Shown piece by piece: positions 1-5,633 of a stretch of 5,647 bases of DNA. The stretch is from Methanomicrobia archaeon LH_S13. Its GTDB lineage: Archaea > Halobacteriota > Syntropharchaeia > Alkanophagales > Methanospirareceae. The stretch lies in the NCBI GenBank assembly GCA_023659785.1, contig JAGXOR010000090.1, positions 1 to 5,647 of the forward strand, given 5' to 3'. The position numbers were made by a program, and so were the translations under genes. Under the pieces are notes generated by a model, which saw nothing but the letters and a program-made list of their open reading frames with translations, was not told the origin of the DNA and made no database searches. The stretch's first letter is position 1, and the number at the start of each line of letters is the position of its first letter.

Positions 1-90
1 AGAAGGCACTTCGCTTGGTTACGGAAGAAATTAGGTGAGAAGAAATTGCGGAAAGCCTTTTTTAGTGAGTTCGGAAGCTCCTTGCGATAG
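1..90 (+). pseudogene. Possible remnant of a TnpB-like transposase, cut by the window edge
   Basis: Frame 1 is open from the window edge for 29 codons to a TAG at 88-90. It begins with the residues RRHFAWLRKKLGEKKLRKA. This basic, aromatic string resembles the helical segment of IS200/IS605-type TnpB proteins, where an HF-x-WLR-x-x-LG-like stretch is common; that match is from memory, not from a search. Nothing recognisable continues after the stop in this frame, and the other plus frames contain several stops. A run of six T at 58-63 is the only other feature. With so few residues this could be chance, so it is a low-confidence call. Nothing else supportable is seen in 91-124, which separates this fragment from the end of map. 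Confidence 0.22.
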
Positions 91-124
91 CTAGGAGTGG
101 TTCACAAGCGGTTTACGACATGAA

Positions 125-1033
125 TTAGGTTTTAGTTTTTCTGGTTGTTACCTCACAACCATCCTCCTTTACGATTATCGTATGCTCGGCTTGCGAAACT
201 AACCCCTTTCCTTCTTCTCTCAATACTGGATGATCCCTCAATACACCCGTGTTTTTCAATGTTCGAAGTGCCATATCAAGCCTCTCCCTCGGCAGCCACC
301 TCTTGGCGAATGGCAGTCCCTGGTATTTCTTTATCTCCTCTAACAGCTTCTTCGCTTCTCTCAACCTGACTGGTTTCGCTTTTATCAGGCTGTATATCTC
401 AGCATTACCACTTTCTACTACTTTCCCTACGCCCTGCGCATCCGTTGCAAACGGCTCTATCGCGACGACATCGTTCTCCCTCAATATTACCCCATGTTCG
501 TACTTCACGTTAGGAATAGCAGGACGCGCATGAGAATTGTATTTCAATAGACCATGTCCAGTCAGATTGACAATGGGCTTATACCCCTGCGCTCTCGCTC
601 TTATAGTGTTCTCGATTGTTTCTCCTATCTCAACAGTGCTTACGCCATCACGAATTATTTTTATCGCCTCGTTTAACGCCGCTTCAGACGCTTTCACCAG
701 CCCATCGTTGCTGCCACTTAAATCCACTGTCACTGCACTATCTCCTATATACCCGCCTATATGGGCACCAATATCAAGTTTTACAATATCCTTACCAAAC
801 ACTGTTTTCTCGTCTATCGAAGGAGTAGCATGTGCCGCTTCCTCGTTCCTCGATATATTACATGGGAATCCAGGTTCCGCACCCTTTTCCCTTGTCCCGT
901 TCTCAACGAATTCCGCAACCTCTAATAACGAAAACCCTTCTTTTATTCTCCCTACTGCTTCTTCTCTTACCTCTGCCAGTATCCTACCCGCACTTCTATA
1001 TTTATCCAATACGAGTTCTATTTGTTCTTCCAT
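125..1033 (-). CDS. map: Methionine aminopeptidase, archaeal type II
   Basis: This cytosolic metalloprotease removes the initiator methionine from nascent proteins. The 302-residue product is close to the usual archaeal length (about 295). The pita-bread fold ligands are all visible: Asp87 (KLDIGA), Asp98 (YIGDSA), His160 (LTGHG), Glu193 (AIEPFA) and Glu283 (QAEHTI). The conserved pocket histidines His68 (EEAAHATP) and His168 (NSHARP) are also present. The segment around residues 205-275 is the extra helical insertion that separates type II from type I enzymes. There is no N-terminal extension, as expected in archaea. The start is the ATG at 1031-1033, since the N-terminus aligns there with family members; the upstream Shine-Dalgarno is weak. 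The gene is last in a probable operon, 39 bp after the archaeosortase-like gene. A TTTAAAC-like stretch in that gap could give it a promoter of its own. Identification is secure. Confidence 0.96.
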   Translation of the reverse strand: MEEQIELVLDKYRSAGRILAEVREEAVGRIKEGFSLLEVAEFVENGTREKGAEPGFPCNISRNEEAAHATPSIDEKTVFGKDIVKLDIGAHIGGYIGDSAVTVDLSGSNDGLVKASEAALNEAIKIIRDGVSTVEIGETIENTIRARAQGYKPIVNLTGHGLLKYNSHARPAIPNVKYEHGVILRENDVVAIEPFATDAQGVGKVVESGNAEIYSLIKAKPVRLREAKKLLEEIKKYQGLPFAKRWLPRERLDMALRTLKNTGVLRDHPVLREEGKGLVSQAEHTIIVKEDGCEVTTRKTKT

Positions 1034-1072
1034 TTTTATTATCCCAATTGGTTTAGTTTAAAGTCTCACTTT

Positions 1073-1885
1073 TTATTTCTTTTTGGTTGTTTTAATTTTA
1101 AAAATAAATTGGAAGAAATCCGCTACTAAGTCCAGCACTTCCGGAAGTATCATGAAGACCGCGTATGCAATAGCAATCAATGCTATCATTGCGCCAATCC
1201 TCGCTATTACGCTGTGGGCAATGTCAAAACTTTCGAGCGGCGAGCCGAACCACTGCCCAAAATACGCAGTTACGACAAATACGTTCCTTAATATATTCAA
1301 TCCGTATATAACAGGAACAGAGACAAAAAGGGCTTTTAACTTTCTTCTTATGGGTGCGTTTACACCAAAAATCAAACCAGTAAAAAGAACCATACTCTGT
1401 AACGCAGTGCAAGCTAAGATTATTTCCACATCGAAAGAAGTAAATCTGGAGTATATGAAGGAAGGAGGATAAGCCATGTAAACACTACCGGGATTAAAAA
1501 AGTTCAGCATTGTAGCAGTGATTTTAGCGGTGATATAAATGAGGGGATCACCGAGAAAAGGAAATTCAGAAAAAGGGAAGTAGAGGATGGAAGTTATAAG
1601 TGCAATTTGTGTTATTGTGAAAAACAAATCCTCCTTTTCTCCTGTTTTTACCAAAAGGAAAGCTAAAAGGAGCGAGAAGGCAAGAAGAATGAAGGCTAAG
1701 GAAGCGTCAAAGTATTCTCCTTGATCGAGGTAGTCGGAAGCTTCGAGAAAGCAGTAACCGGCGATAAAAATCCAGCCTAAAGCGCCCCATAAACGCTTTC
1801 TTTTAAGAAAAGCCTTATTATGGACTAATAGCGCCAGAAGGAAAAGAGCTATTGCAATAAACGGGAGGATGGATTTTAAAAGCAT
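1073..1885 (-). CDS. artA: Archaeosortase A-like membrane cysteine transpeptidase
   Basis: Archaeosortases are integral-membrane enzymes of the exosortase superfamily. They cleave surface proteins carrying a C-terminal tripartite sorting tag (PGF-CTERM for ArtA) and link them to a membrane lipid. The 270-residue product is strongly hydrophobic, with about seven to eight membrane spans (roughly 5-22, 34-48, 62-80, 88-104, 114-130, 153-174, 185-207, 226-248). It ends in a lysine-rich tail. The family's catalytic pattern is visible in order: Cys159 in IILACTALQS, Arg200 in GLNILRNVFV, then His224 and Arg229 in FDIAHSVIARIGA, which supply the third conserved polar position. No substrate with a PGF-CTERM-like tail lies in the window. 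The ATG at 1883-1885 sits inside the 3' end of the upstream DUF1786 gene (10-bp overlap), implying translational coupling; no strong Shine-Dalgarno is seen. The superfamily call is firm. The ArtA subtype is inferred from overall resemblance. Confidence 0.87.
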   Translation of the reverse strand: MLLKSILPFIAIALFLLALLVHNKAFLKRKRLWGALGWIFIAGYCFLEASDYLDQGEYFDASLAFILLAFSLLLAFLLVKTGEKEDLFFTITQIALITSILYFPFSEFPFLGDPLIYITAKITATMLNFFNPGSVYMAYPPSFIYSRFTSFDVEIILACTALQSMVLFTGLIFGVNAPIRRKLKALFVSVPVIYGLNILRNVFVVTAYFGQWFGSPLESFDIAHSVIARIGAMIALIAIAYAVFMILPEVLDLVADFFQFIFKIKTTKKK

Positions 1886-2916
1886 TTTAATCTGTTCAAC
1901 ACCGCCTTTATCAATCCAACTGGTCCTGTCATCATCATATCGCCTGCGGGAGCGGAAAAGATACCGAGTCCTTTCATTTTCTCACGTTTTGGTCCCGTCA
2001 CCGAAATTATCTCAGGTTGGTTTTTTTCTATTACCAATGCTCCGTGCCCACCGTCATCAAAAACCTCTTTAAAGGTTATGGTTCCTTGTGAAAGTTTGTC
2101 CATATAGTAATCGAGTTTTTGTTTGTCAAGGAGTTTTGTGTGGTGTTCAAAAACACCTATTATTCGGTTCTCGCTCAGGGACATCGCGATTGTATGCGCA
2201 TTGCCAACATTTATGCAAATACGATTCTTCTTCTCTCTTACTCTTTCGTCTTCAAGCGAGCCCGATACCGCAGCAGGTCCCGTATCCATCAAAAGTATAT
2301 GCCCCTTATGCCATCGTTTCACCGATTCAAAAATCGAGTTCATCCTGCTAAGATTTCGCGGCACACTATCGAAATAGGCAAACGATTCTATTTCATTTCC
2401 CACGTGCTCCTCGATTAACCGAAACCTGTTTTCTCTATCTGTAACGCCCCGCGGTGCTACACCGTGGTCCTGAACCGCTACCGCAATACTATCAAAAGAT
2501 GTATCCACACCGAGAGAAGAAAGGAACGGCAGAAGCCCGAGATTCAAGTCAGAAATTTTTATTGGTTTCGCTTTTTCACTCATGCTCTCTACGTCATCCT
2601 CTGATATAATTTTGATTCCATAGCCTTTAACGATTTCCAAATCGTCTCGGAGTGTTCTTGCAGCTCTTTCTGTCATGTAAACCTTGTATTTTCTGAGATG
2701 TTCGAGCAAGGCACGAGTAAAAGGACCGCCGCCCATTGTGTCGCCATAGATTACCAAATCCTGCTTTGATTCCCTTATTTCGGATGCGAAGGAGTGAGTG
2801 GGAGAAGGTAGAACGAGCTTGTACGCCTTATCAAATCCTATGTCTCCATTATATATCATTATATCCTGTGTTCCTGCTCCAATGTCTAGGGCGAGTATGT
2901 TTTGGTTTTTTGTCAT
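1876..2916 (-). CDS. DUF1786 family protein, ASKHA/actin-like ATPase fold suspected
   Basis: The 346-residue product matches the archaeal and bacterial DUF1786 family (COG4012). Databases sometimes label this family a putative pyruvate formate-lyase activating enzyme, but no radical SAM cysteine motif is present, so I do not use that label. The N-terminal ILALDIGAGTQDIMIY (residues 7-22) looks like the phosphate-1 loop of ASKHA ATPases. Other glycine-rich blocks are VAVQDHG (146-152), LLMDTGPAAVSG (208-219), INVGNAHT (235-242), DDGGHG (287-292), VTGPKRE (306-312) and GDMMMTGPVG (325-334). There is no signal peptide or membrane span, so it is probably cytosolic. The ATG at 2914-2916 is chosen because the in-frame sequence upstream has no start codon before two stops. 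No Shine-Dalgarno precedes it. It heads a probable operon and overlaps artA by 10 bp. Family assignment is good; ATP binding is inference and the function is unknown. Confidence 0.88.
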   Translation of the reverse strand: MTKNQNILALDIGAGTQDIMIYNGDIGFDKAYKLVLPSPTHSFASEIRESKQDLVIYGDTMGGGPFTRALLEHLRKYKVYMTERAARTLRDDLEIVKGYGIKIISEDDVESMSEKAKPIKISDLNLGLLPFLSSLGVDTSFDSIAVAVQDHGVAPRGVTDRENRFRLIEEHVGNEIESFAYFDSVPRNLSRMNSIFESVKRWHKGHILLMDTGPAAVSGSLEDERVREKKNRICINVGNAHTIAMSLSENRIIGVFEHHTKLLDKQKLDYYMDKLSQGTITFKEVFDDGGHGALVIEKNQPEIISVTGPKREKMKGLGIFSAPAGDMMMTGPVGLIKAVLNRLKCF

Positions 2917-2957
2917 TCGAATTTGTTTGGGATTTGGTGCTTGTAATTTGGAATTTT
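2917..2957. repeat. AT/GT-rich quasi-repeat in the leader of the DUF1786 gene
   Basis: On the plus strand this stretch is built from near-repeats of a short TTTGG/AATTTGG-like unit: an AATTTG block, GGGATTTGG, TGCTTG, then TAATTTGGAATTTTT. It is non-coding on both strands as far as I can judge. It lies directly upstream of the DUF1786 start, so it would form most of the 5' leader of that mRNA. Sequences of this texture occur as dispersed intergenic elements in some archaeal and bacterial genomes, but that is recollection and was not searched. A small inverted repeat, GGAAT and ATTCC around a 6-nt spacer, sits at about 2950-2965. Confidence 0.4.
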
Positions 2958-2987
2958 TCCATTCCTGTGTATGTTATTAGGTTATGA

Positions 2988-2996
2988 GATTTAAAC
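2988..2996 (-). promoter_or_regulatory. Candidate TATA box for the DUF1786-artA-map operon
   Basis: On the minus strand this reads GTTTAAATC, close to the archaeal TATA consensus TTTAWATA. Transcription would begin about 25 bp downstream, near 2965. That gives a leader of roughly 45-50 nt made largely of the AT-rich quasi-repeat. No clear BRE is visible. The call rests on sequence similarity and position only. Confidence 0.4.
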
Positions 2997-3230
2997 ATTT
3001 TGTTTCAAACCTCTTCGTATGATACTATTAATTGTGCATCGCACCGGGTGTAACCCCACACCCTCTATCCCGTCCGCCTCTGCTTTCGCAAAGGCTTTCA
3101 GGACTGCTTTTCCTCGTTCTTCTTCACGATATCGGCTACATGTGCTTCGGCTCCTTTTAAAAGCCGGCTTGCCAACAATCGCGTCGTGGCCCCCTTCTCC
3201 CGCATCGCATCTAAGGTCTTTTATCCACAC
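2991..3230 (-). pseudogene. Coding-like remnant, unrecognised, apparently frameshifted
   Basis: The minus strand here is purine-rich and higher in GC than its surroundings, as a real gene would be. The protein-like signal is split between two frames. From about 3220 to 3110 one frame reads as a helical, charged peptide (KTLDAMREKGATTRLLASRL, then KGAEAHVADIVKKNEEK) and ends at a TGA at 3098-3100. From about 3108 to 3037 the neighbouring frame continues naturally (KAVLKAFAKAEADGIEGVGL, then HPVRC). The frame holding the second half is open from a GTG at 3230 to the TAA at 2991-2993 (79 codons). The simplest reading is a fragment of an older gene with a one-base shift near 3110. I do not recognise the family. 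Neither frame has a convincing start or Shine-Dalgarno. The GGGTGT/ACACCC inverted repeat at 3046-3063 lies within it. Confidence 0.35.
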
Positions 3231-3262
3231 TTTTCCTCAAATGTTCACCTATTTGATAGTAT

Positions 3263-3300
3263 CATAAAGCATAAAGATAAACATTTCGGTACATTTCAGT
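3263..3300. repeat. Back-to-back short tandem duplications
   Basis: CATAAAG is duplicated exactly at 3263-3269 and 3270-3276. A 10-bp unit, ACATTTCRGT, is duplicated at 3281-3290 and 3291-3300 with one difference. The second copy abuts the stop codon of the decayed radical SAM gene. The pattern suits replication slippage in unconstrained DNA. No regulatory role is evident. Confidence 0.55.
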
Positions 3301-4060
3301 TAACTATAGTGAATCACACATTTCCTTACCCGAGCTAAATCGAAATTGTAGGGGTCCATGAAGTGCATTGAACCGATAAACAGAAGATTGAAATGGAGGT
3401 CGCATAAGTCCCAGTAATTGTGACTTTTTATGAATCCGATAAAAAGTCTTTTTAAGAAACCTGGACGGATACTTTGTAAAGCTGTGAAAACAGGTATCTT
3501 TTTGAGTCCTGCTTTCCGGTGGTTCTCTATCGCTTTTTTCTTCACCGCGAGCAGTTTTTGCCCTCTCAGCTTCTCGTAAGGCTCTTCCGTTACAGCATCG
3601 AATTGAAGATAAACAACACTTGTGCCTGCGGATTCTATCTCTTTGCAATATTCTTCGCTTTCTGCCATTTTTAGGCCATTTGTATCCACTTCTACATGGT
3701 CGAACTTTTTCCTTGCGTATGAAATAAGCTCTGGGAGGTCTTCTCTTAGTGTGGGCTCGCCGCCACTGAATTGAAGTCCTGTAGCGTTTGTATTCGCAGC
3801 AAAGTTGTCTATAATCGCTTTTATAGCTGCTGGCTCTGCATTTGTCTCTCTTCTTCCTGCTTCTTCGATTTTTTTCGCTTCAAATTGTTTGTACAAGCGA
3901 TAATCAGACCAGCACAAGTCTTTAAAAGTGCCATGTTCTGCACAGCTCTTCTCGATGTAAGCTGCTCCGTTTTCTTCGTACAGTTTCGCATCTATGATGC
4001 GATAGCATACAGGGCAGATACTTTTGGTGGTTCGTATGAGTGTAGGGCGGATACAGGCAT
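3300..4060 (-). pseudogene. Internally deleted radical SAM protein, COG1964 / Tes-like
   Basis: Frame is open from after a TAG at 4083-4085 to a TAA at 3300-3302 (260 codons); relatives are recalled at about 500 residues. In order it shows a cysteine module (TKSICPVCYRIIDAKLYEE, then KSCAEHGTFKDLCWSDY), the SAM-binding motif FSGGEPTLRED, the barrel segment HVEVDTNGLKMAES and VVYLQFDAVTEEPYEKLRG, and the C-terminal signature MHFMDPYNFDLARVRKCVIH. These are hallmarks of COG1964-type enzymes, which include the archaeal tetraether lipid synthase Tes. Between YRLYKQFEA and EPAAIKAIIDNF only about a dozen residues remain, so the segment with the [4Fe-4S] motif CX3CX2C is missing. A second stretch is missing after KAGLKKI, and the tail after CVIHYS is gone. 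No ATG, GTG or TTG precedes the CPVC module in frame; the ATG at 4058-4060 is in another frame and would join after a one-base indel. Radical SAM activity is very unlikely. Confidence 0.8.
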
Positions 4061-4083
4061 GGATTTTATTTTTGTTATGTATC

Positions 4084-4096
4084 TATAAATTTTAAA
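4084..4096 (-). promoter_or_regulatory. Candidate TATA box of the decayed radical SAM gene
   Basis: On the minus strand the region reads TTTAAAATTTATA. The TTTATA core is centred about 26 bp from the ATG at 4058-4060, the spacing expected for a leaderless archaeal transcript. This supports that ATG as the ancestral start even though it is now out of frame with the CPVC module. No other evidence is available. Confidence 0.4.
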
Positions 4097-4175
4097 CATT
4101 AGCAATACAGTGAGAATTTATCAAGCGTTTTTGCGTCCAGCATCAAACCTTTCTGAAGGTGTAAGGTGCCAGGTA

Positions 4176-4241
4176 AGCGGTTTAGCGGTTTAGCCTTAGC
4201 CTAATGAGCCAAGCCGCAAAAAAACTAAGCCTCTAATCCGC
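4176..4241. repeat. Tandem 8-mer and imperfect long-range hairpin
   Basis: AGCGGTTT occurs twice in tandem at 4176-4191. The stretch 4178-4193 pairs with 4226-4241 as an inverted repeat with 13 of 16 matches. The loop between them is itself repetitive (TTAGCC and AGCC units) and holds seven A at 4218-4224, which is a seven-U tract on the minus-strand mtd transcript, about 85 nt past the mtd stop. That tract could be an archaeal U-rich termination site. The rest of the gene-free stretch 4099-4263 holds only comparable short repeats, including CCTCAA-like units at about 4255-4277. No ORF or RNA gene is seen. Confidence 0.45.
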
Positions 4242-4263
4242 TTGGAAGCCTAATACCTCAACC

Positions 4264-4312
4264 CTCATCCCTCAAACCTGAGATGAGAGGTGGCGTGAGA
4301 AATTACTCACGC
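4264..4312 (-). terminator. Two adjacent hairpins at the 3' end of mtd
   Basis: The first is a perfect 7-bp inverted repeat, GCGTGAG (4293-4299) and CTCACGC (4306-4312), with a 6-nt loop. It covers the mtd stop codon at 4307-4309. The second, at 4264-4287, is a 9-bp stem with a 2-nt bulge (CTCAT, CTCA, TGAG, ATGAG) and an AACC loop. No U-run follows directly, so this is not a bacterial-style terminator. It may define or stabilise the mRNA 3' end, with the seven-U tract further down as an actual stop site. Confidence 0.4.
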
Positions 4313-5146
4313 ACTCAGCTTCTCCATTAATTTCTCCTTCTTCAGTAGTTCGCCTGTTCGGGAATGTGGCTCTCGAACTAAACTGTCAGTTTGTTTTTCT
4401 ACTTCTCTCGCTTCGCATGCAAGCTTTGCCGCTGCTCTTAACAGTTCATGCGCTGCCGCTACCATAGGCACGTATTCTTCGGGGTTCTTCATCGTGAAAC
4501 ACCCTTTCACGTCCAGTTCCGCTACTTTCTCTGCCATGCTGTAAGCTGCGATCGCTTTCGCTTTTACATACGGATTGGAGAACTTTGCTCGTTCTACCGC
4601 GCGCTCCGCAGTTGCTATTATCTGAGGTACTTTCACTTCTTCGCCTTTCTTTATCGCTTCTATAACGGCATCTATTTCCTCTTGCACCAATCTCGCTACT
4701 CCTGTTATGGACAGAACAGAAAGGACATCCGCATTGAACAGACTCATCTCTACGGGGTCTAAAAACTCCCTTCTCGCTCCTATCATCGGGTCCCCGGGAA
4801 TGATAATGTATCCAAATCCACCTTCTTTTAACTTATCCACTGCCTTTTTCGCCGGTGCATCTGAGATAACGATGCAAGGCTTGCCTTTCTCCTTTACCAT
4901 CTCACGTGCGCTCTTAGGTCCTGGAAGTGCTGCATTGGGGCTGGTTATTATCACCACATCGGGGTCCCAGTCCAGCAGGCGCGGAGTGTCAGCCGCGTTT
5001 TCTGGCGTCATCTTCGCTCCCGTACCCAACACACGAACGTCTATATCCTCTCTATCCGCTCTCTCGTCCAGCAATAAATCCACTATTCTTGAAGTTCCTA
5101 TATTCCCTAATTTCACAAATCCTATCTTTACTGTTTCTGTTTCCAT
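4307..5146 (-). CDS. mtd: F420-dependent methylenetetrahydromethanopterin dehydrogenase
   Basis: Mtd reversibly oxidises methylene-H4MPT to methenyl-H4MPT using coenzyme F420. This cytosolic step is part of hydrogenotrophic methanogenesis and, in reverse, of methane or alkane oxidation. The product of 279 residues matches the family length. Characteristic blocks are the N-terminal KIGFVKLGNIGTSRIVDLLL (residues 7-26), DERADREDIDVRVLGTGAKM (27-46), VVIITSPNAALPGP (64-77), IIPGDPMIGARREFLDPVEM (115-134), the helix KAKAIAAYSMAEKVAELD (195-212) and the C-terminal AAAHELLRAAAKLACEAREV (230-249). No key region is missing. The frame also extends to a TTG at 5150-5152, but I choose the ATG at 5144-5146: GTGAT at 5156-5152 on the minus strand matches the archaeal Shine-Dalgarno tail with a 5-nt spacer. 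The gene appears to be a single transcription unit, divergent from the Fic gene. Identification is secure. Confidence 0.97.
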   Translation of the reverse strand: METETVKIGFVKLGNIGTSRIVDLLLDERADREDIDVRVLGTGAKMTPENAADTPRLLDWDPDVVIITSPNAALPGPKSAREMVKEKGKPCIVISDAPAKKAVDKLKEGGFGYIIIPGDPMIGARREFLDPVEMSLFNADVLSVLSITGVARLVQEEIDAVIEAIKKGEEVKVPQIIATAERAVERAKFSNPYVKAKAIAAYSMAEKVAELDVKGCFTMKNPEEYVPMVAAAHELLRAAAKLACEAREVEKQTDSLVREPHSRTGELLKKEKLMEKLSA

Positions 5147-5151
5147 TTGCA

Positions 5152-5156
5152 ATCAC
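5152..5156 (-). promoter_or_regulatory. Ribosome binding site of mtd
   Basis: GTGAT on the minus strand, five bases before the ATG at 5146, is complementary to the 3' end of archaeal 16S rRNA (full complement GGAGGTGATC). It decides for the ATG over the TTG two codons upstream, which would lie inside or against this site. Confidence 0.6.
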
Positions 5157-5168
5157 GTTTTATCTGTA

Positions 5169-5188
5169 TGCATGCAGAAGTATAAAAA
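5169..5188 (-). promoter_or_regulatory. mtd promoter: TATA box with a downstream palindrome
   Basis: On the minus strand TTTTTATA (5188-5181) is a good archaeal TATA element. Initiation about 26 bp downstream would fall near 5158, leaving a leader of roughly a dozen bases that contains the GTGAT ribosome site. A perfect 8-bp palindrome, TGCATGCA (5169-5176), sits between the TATA box and the predicted start site, where a bound repressor would block initiation. An operator role is inference. Confidence 0.45.
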
Positions 5189-5194
5189 AGTTGC

Positions 5195-5206
5195 TTATTT
5201 TATATT
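5195..5206 (+). promoter_or_regulatory. TATA box of the Fic gene
   Basis: TTATTTTATATT closely matches the archaeal TATA consensus. Its centre lies about 32 bp before the ATG at 5235, so the transcript would begin about 5 nt before the start or be nearly leaderless; no Shine-Dalgarno precedes the ATG. It shares the 88-bp intergenic region with the oppositely oriented mtd promoter. Confidence 0.5.
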
Positions 5207-5234
5207 ATTTTCATTACATTGCTTAACCGAGAAA

Positions 5235-5633
5235 ATGCCCGATAGCGATACTTTAATCAGAAGTGATTTGCTCGAAAAAATCCAGCGGAAGAAAGAACGA
5301 TTAGACGCGCATAGACCTCTACCTGAGAGTGCGGTGGGAAAACTTAGGGATGAGCTAAGGTTACTGCATACTTATCATTCAAACGCTATTGAAGGCAATA
5401 CGCTGACACTTCAAGAAACCAAACTCGTGCTTGAAGAGGGGATAACAATTGGCGGGAAATCCGTAAGAGAACACTTGGAAGCAACTAATCTTGCAGAGGC
5501 TTACGACTTGATAGAAGCAATAGCAAAGGACAAAAGAGAAATAGACCATACAACCATACAGCAAATCCATGAAGTTGTAGTTAGGGGTATGATGACAAAA
5601 TATGAACTTTTTGTCTATTTTTCTATTATTTGA
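5235..5633 (+). pseudogene. Fic-family protein, N-terminal part only, interrupted
   Basis: Fic proteins usually transfer AMP from ATP to hydroxyls of target proteins and often act as toxins or stress regulators. The start is the ATG at 5235-5237, just after the divergent TATA box. The 132-residue product carries the Fic N-terminal domain: a helical start, then HTYHSNAIEGNTLTLQET (45-62) and LVLEEGITIGGKSVREHLEA (64-83). Within it, Ser49-x-x-x-Glu53-Gly54/Asn55 is the inhibitory-helix motif (S/T)xxxE(G/N) that blocks the ATP site. The catalytic HxFx(D/E)GNGRxxR motif, expected some 60-80 residues further on, is absent because the frame ends at TGA 5631-5633. Similarity stops near residue 122 (IHEVVVRGMMTK), where relatives run into a GRYR-like block. 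From about 5604 the DNA is very AT-rich, suggesting an insertion or rearrangement. The remainder may lie beyond the window. Family call is secure; the product as it stands cannot be an active AMP transferase. Confidence 0.82.

Noticed and set aside
76..97. CTCCT/AGGAG inverted repeat as a terminator beyond map
   Set aside because: It has only five pairs with a ten-base loop and no U-tract on the minus strand, so it is not distinguishable from chance.
537..1061. 174-codon plus-strand ORF opposite map
   Set aside because: It is the antisense shadow of a fully conserved methionine aminopeptidase gene and has no recognisable domain.
3002..3010. GTTTCAAAC as a possible CRISPR repeat end
   Set aside because: It occurs once, with no regularly spaced copies and no adjacent cas gene.
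3019..3267. Plus-strand 82-codon ORF over the 3019-3265 segment
   Set aside because: It is rich in Ser, Pro, Leu and Arg, as expected for the antisense of a purine-rich coding strand. Its ATG lies in the inverted repeat, and the minus frames look far more protein-like.
3304..3648. 114-codon minus-strand ORF inside the radical SAM region
   Set aside because: It is an alternative frame of the conserved radical SAM segment and carries none of the family motifs.
5150..5152. TTG as start of mtd
   Set aside because: The ATG two codons later has a well-spaced GTGAT ribosome site and matches the family N-terminus.
4707..5633. 308-codon plus-strand ORF suggesting a long protein ending in a Fic domain
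   Set aside because: The first 176 codons run antisense to mtd and across the promoter region. Fic similarity begins at the ATG at 5235, right after a TATA box.
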